A stretch of DNA of 64,000 nucleotides from JAFGVL01 sp963662245. GTDB taxonomy: Bacteria; Bacteroidota; Bacteroidia; Bacteroidales; Paludibacteraceae. This document shows, one piece after another, positions 61,757-64,000 of the stretch. Numbering within the stretch: the first letter of the stretch is position 1; each line of letters starts with the position of its first letter. The position numbers and the translations under genes are program-made. The stretch is taken from assembly GCA_963662245.2 (NCBI GenBank), contig CAXXVQ010000002.1, positions 1 through 64,000 on the forward strand, in the 5' to 3' direction. Below the pieces are notes generated by a model, which was given only the letters and a program-made list of their open reading frames with translations, made no database searches and was not told the origin of the DNA.

Positions 61757-64000
61757 TCAAAAGCGGAACACTCCCATTATTTTAAAGTTCCGTCCCATAG
61801 AATAAGACAAAGACTCGAAAGGTCGGTAATAATTATCGGCTAAATTATCTGCCTTAAGCTTTAATTCCCAAGTTTTAGAATACTTCTTATAAGTATATCC
61901 GGCTGATACACCAAATAATGCATAACTATAAGAAACATATCCCCCATCAGCAGATGAAGCAATCCTATTTTGAGTAGCATAATAGCGTGCATCAGCACCA
62001 ATATAGAATGACTTTGAGCTATTAATCAGGTGACGCAGTGTCAATTCTTGTGTTGTATTAAAAGGAGGTATATTTCGTAGAGGGTCACCCTCACTAAACC
62101 AATCAGGTGTATGAGTAAGTTTATCACCAAAAGTTAACACATAAGTACTATTGTAAACCAATGTATTATCTGTCTGAAATATATTACGAAACCTTGCTCC
62201 TAAAGAGACCTCAGCTCCCATAATGCGAGCTTTATCGATATTCATATATGTATAATTGACACCTCTTTTCCCTGAATTTTTCCAATATTCTAAAGAAATA
62301 AAGTCTTGTAAAAAATTGGCAAACAGGCTACAATCAAAACTCACATCATGAGCAACACCACGCAGTCCGGCATCAAAGTTTAAACCATACTCAGGTTTAA
62401 GATCTGGATTCCCATACACAATCCCATCTGTATTTGAGGTCTCGATAAACATCTCTGTGGCATCTGGCATACGACAAGATCTAGCAGCTTGAAAAGACAA
62501 GAACACAGCAGGCCAGGCAGTATAAACCACACCTGAAGTTGCATTCCAAGCCCACACATCACTTACTCTACCTTCTGTTCGTAAGGTATCATGCACAATA
62601 CCCTCATTAATATGCGAATAATCGCCACGCAAGCCCATTCTGAATTTCAAACGATTGGTTCGAGCATACTCCATCTCAGTAAACAAACCGGTTAAAGACA
62701 CTCCGGCATCTTTAGTTACTTTATTGTTTATAGTTGTATTCAGAAAATAATCTGTCAGCACTGTTGGCGACTCAATACGATAATACACACCATCAGTACC
62801 GATACTAATTTCAGTGCTTTTACTTTTAGTTAGAACAGCCAAGCCCCTCCAGCCGACATAATAATTTCGGTAAGAAATATCCTCTCTATAAGAAAGGTCA
62901 CTACTTCCTACATCGTAACTGTCTTTGATTTGGTTTCTGTATTCCTGATCGTAGTACACTGACAGTTCTAATCTTTTAAGCAATTCCTCTGGTTTCCAAA
63001 CTGCTGTAGCCGAAGAATGCCATGTATTATCCGTTTTGTTATACACACGCATATAATCAGTACCGTTAAAACCGACTGGTCTACCCCATGGGCCTCCTAA
63101 GTGCAACTCGCTCTCCACAGTTAACATGAGCGCATTATTCCCCTCATAACTATAAGAAGCACGAAGGTCTTTATCTTTATAAGCTGAATTCTCTGTAGGC
63201 GTATTTTTTCCCGCTACATAATCATCGGCATCTCTAAGTCTAGCTGAAAAGGAAAACGCATTATCAATATTTGCCCAGTTCAATCCACCAAGCACTAACT
63301 TTTCATTATTATTGGTTCCATACGATGAACTAAACCGACCATGCCAACCGGGAGTTAAGAATGGATATTTACTTAACATATTAATAATCCCAGTAATAGC
63401 TCCGGAGCCATACTTTACTGAAGCTGGACCTTTTATCACTTCTACTTTTTCCAAGTCATAAATATTAATTCCTTGCCCCATAAAACCGCCGGAGAAATTC
63501 CCCATCCTACGATTTCCATCTTTAGTGACCAATAAGCGTTTCCCTCCTAAACCACGCAAAACAATAGGCGAATAATATTCCCCTCGCTTGGTAATTCCAG
63601 GTGCTTGCTCCAACACATCAATTAAAGATGTAGCTATTTTTTCTTGGATAAATTCTTCGTTAAGATTCGTTTGCGAATAACTTTGAGTAACAACTTGACG
63701 CGTAGATGTCGCTAAGACTTCAACATCCTTTAGCGAATTTAACCTCTCTTTTATAAAAACTTGAACTACAGCATCATTTATGGAAGGACATAAAGCCAAC
63801 AATTGGGTATCATAGCTTATATGTGTGAACGAAATTTCCACCTTGCTATCTTGTGGAATTTCAATAGAAAAACGACCATCATCACCGGTTAATGCTGAAG
63901 AGTTTGTGTACTTCTCATACACGGAAATATATGACACAGGAGTCCCCGACACTCTATCCAGAACAATTCCGGAAACAGTGCGAGAAAAAAGATTGGTAAA
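61757..64000 (-). CDS. TonB-dependent outer-membrane receptor, 5' end outside the window
   Basis: The frame stays open to the right edge, so the true start and signal peptide are outside. Residues near the edge form a carboxypeptidase-like domain (SGIVLDRVSGTPVSYISVYE), then a plug (about 95-220 of the visible part: LEQAPGITKRGEYYSPIVLRGLGGKRL and YDLEKVEVIKGPASVKYGSGAITG) and a barrel ending FKIMGVFRF. It resembles siderophore, haem or cobalamin receptors of the phylum and has no SusD partner in the window. The cargo cannot be told from sequence. Confidence 0.88.
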   Translation of the reverse strand, partial: FTNLFSRTVSGIVLDRVSGTPVSYISVYEKYTNSSALTGDDGRFSIEIPQDSKVEISFTHISYDTQLLALCPSINDAVVQVFIKERLNSLKDVEVLATSTRQVVTQSYSQTNLNEEFIQEKIATSLIDVLEQAPGITKRGEYYSPIVLRGLGGKRLLVTKDGNRRMGNFSGGFMGQGINIYDLEKVEVIKGPASVKYGSGAITGIINMLSKYPFLTPGWHGRFSSSYGTNNNEKLVLGGLNWANIDNAFSFSARLRDADDYVAGKNTPTENSAYKDKDLRASYSYEGNNALMLTVESELHLGGPWGRPVGFNGTDYMRVYNKTDNTWHSSATAVWKPEELLKRLELSVYYDQEYRNQIKDSYDVGSSDLSYREDISYRNYYVGWRGLAVLTKSKSTEISIGTDGVYYRIESPTVLTDYFLNTTINNKVTKDAGVSLTGLFTEMEYARTNRLKFRMGLRGDYSHINEGIVHDTLRTEGRVSDVWAWNATSGVVYTAWPAVFLSFQAARSCRMPDATEMFIETSNTDGIVYGNPDLKPEYGLNFDAGLRGVAHDVSFDCSLFANFLQDFISLEYWKNSGKRGVNYTYMNIDKARIMGAEVSLGARFRNIFQTDNTLVYNSTYVLTFGDKLTHTPDWFSEGDPLRNIPPFNTTQELTLRHLINSSKSFYIGADARYYATQNRIASSADGGYVSYSYALFGVSAGYTYKKYSKTWELKLKADNLADNYYRPFESLSYSMGRNFKIMGVFRF

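Noticed and set aside
1..64000. CRISPR arrays, rRNA and tRNA genes
   Set aside because: No regularly spaced repeats and no cloverleaf or rRNA sequence were noticed while reading. A dedicated covariance search was not possible, so a missed tRNA cannot be excluded.

Overview
The window is AT-rich chromosomal DNA of a nitrogen-fixing member of the Bacteroidota, most likely Bacteroidales. The signs are TonB-dependent receptors with carboxypeptidase-like N-terminal domains, a C10 protease with a type IX secretion C-terminal signal, DUF4270 and DUF4494 proteins, an S16 protein with a long tail, TAnnTTTG promoter elements and few Shine-Dalgarno sequences. The genus cannot be fixed from the sequence. 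No rRNA, tRNA or CRISPR array was seen.

Bases 1-9,860 hold the nitrogenase locus, read leftward: nifH, nifI1, nifI2, nifD, nifK. A nifE with a one-base frameshift lies at the left edge, 4.3 kb beyond nifK. A broken mscS gene, an SLC12-like cation-chloride transporter and two small genes sit between them. The three larger spacers of the nif operon carry related hairpins.

Bases 10,000-21,500 hold a SulP transporter, pabB-pabC, a small orphan gene with a sigma-54-like promoter, a His-rich secreted protein plus TonB receptor, a Spy-like protein, and MarR with a four-domain CoA-disulfide-reductase/rhodanese/TusA/DsrE fusion.

Bases 21,500-25,600 look like a nif accessory island: NifX-like, Nif11-like and unknown proteins read left; a hemerythrin/RIC-like protein with an atypical LuxR regulator reads right; two ferritin-like proteins follow. 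A motif CCTACATAWW recurs upstream of nifH, this island and the orphan gene.

Bases 25,700-30,000 encode a predicted exopolysaccharide unit (YaiO barrel, receiver, HEAT protein, GT2 synthase). DUF389, YbaK and a C10 protease follow.

Bases 34,300-40,650 are plastic: a modF-like gene split by an amber codon, a zeta-toxin module between 221-bp direct repeats, GC-rich palindromes and a group II intron. The intron sits behind a secreted-protein gene whose flanks recur around an unrelated leucine-rich-repeat gene at 58 kb. One shared flank is a hairpin with compensatory base changes, so the pair looks like gene cassettes.

Bases 40,650-57,800 are mostly housekeeping genes (mtaB, tgt, lptF/G-type permease, rpsP, rfbB, panC, panD, yggS, ruvX, def) and a metal-transport-like operon (HypB/UreG-like GTPase, ABC-type ATPase, TrmO, FecCD permease, FepC ATPase). 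The right end holds small secreted proteins, dispersed palindromic repeats and a TonB receptor running off the window.
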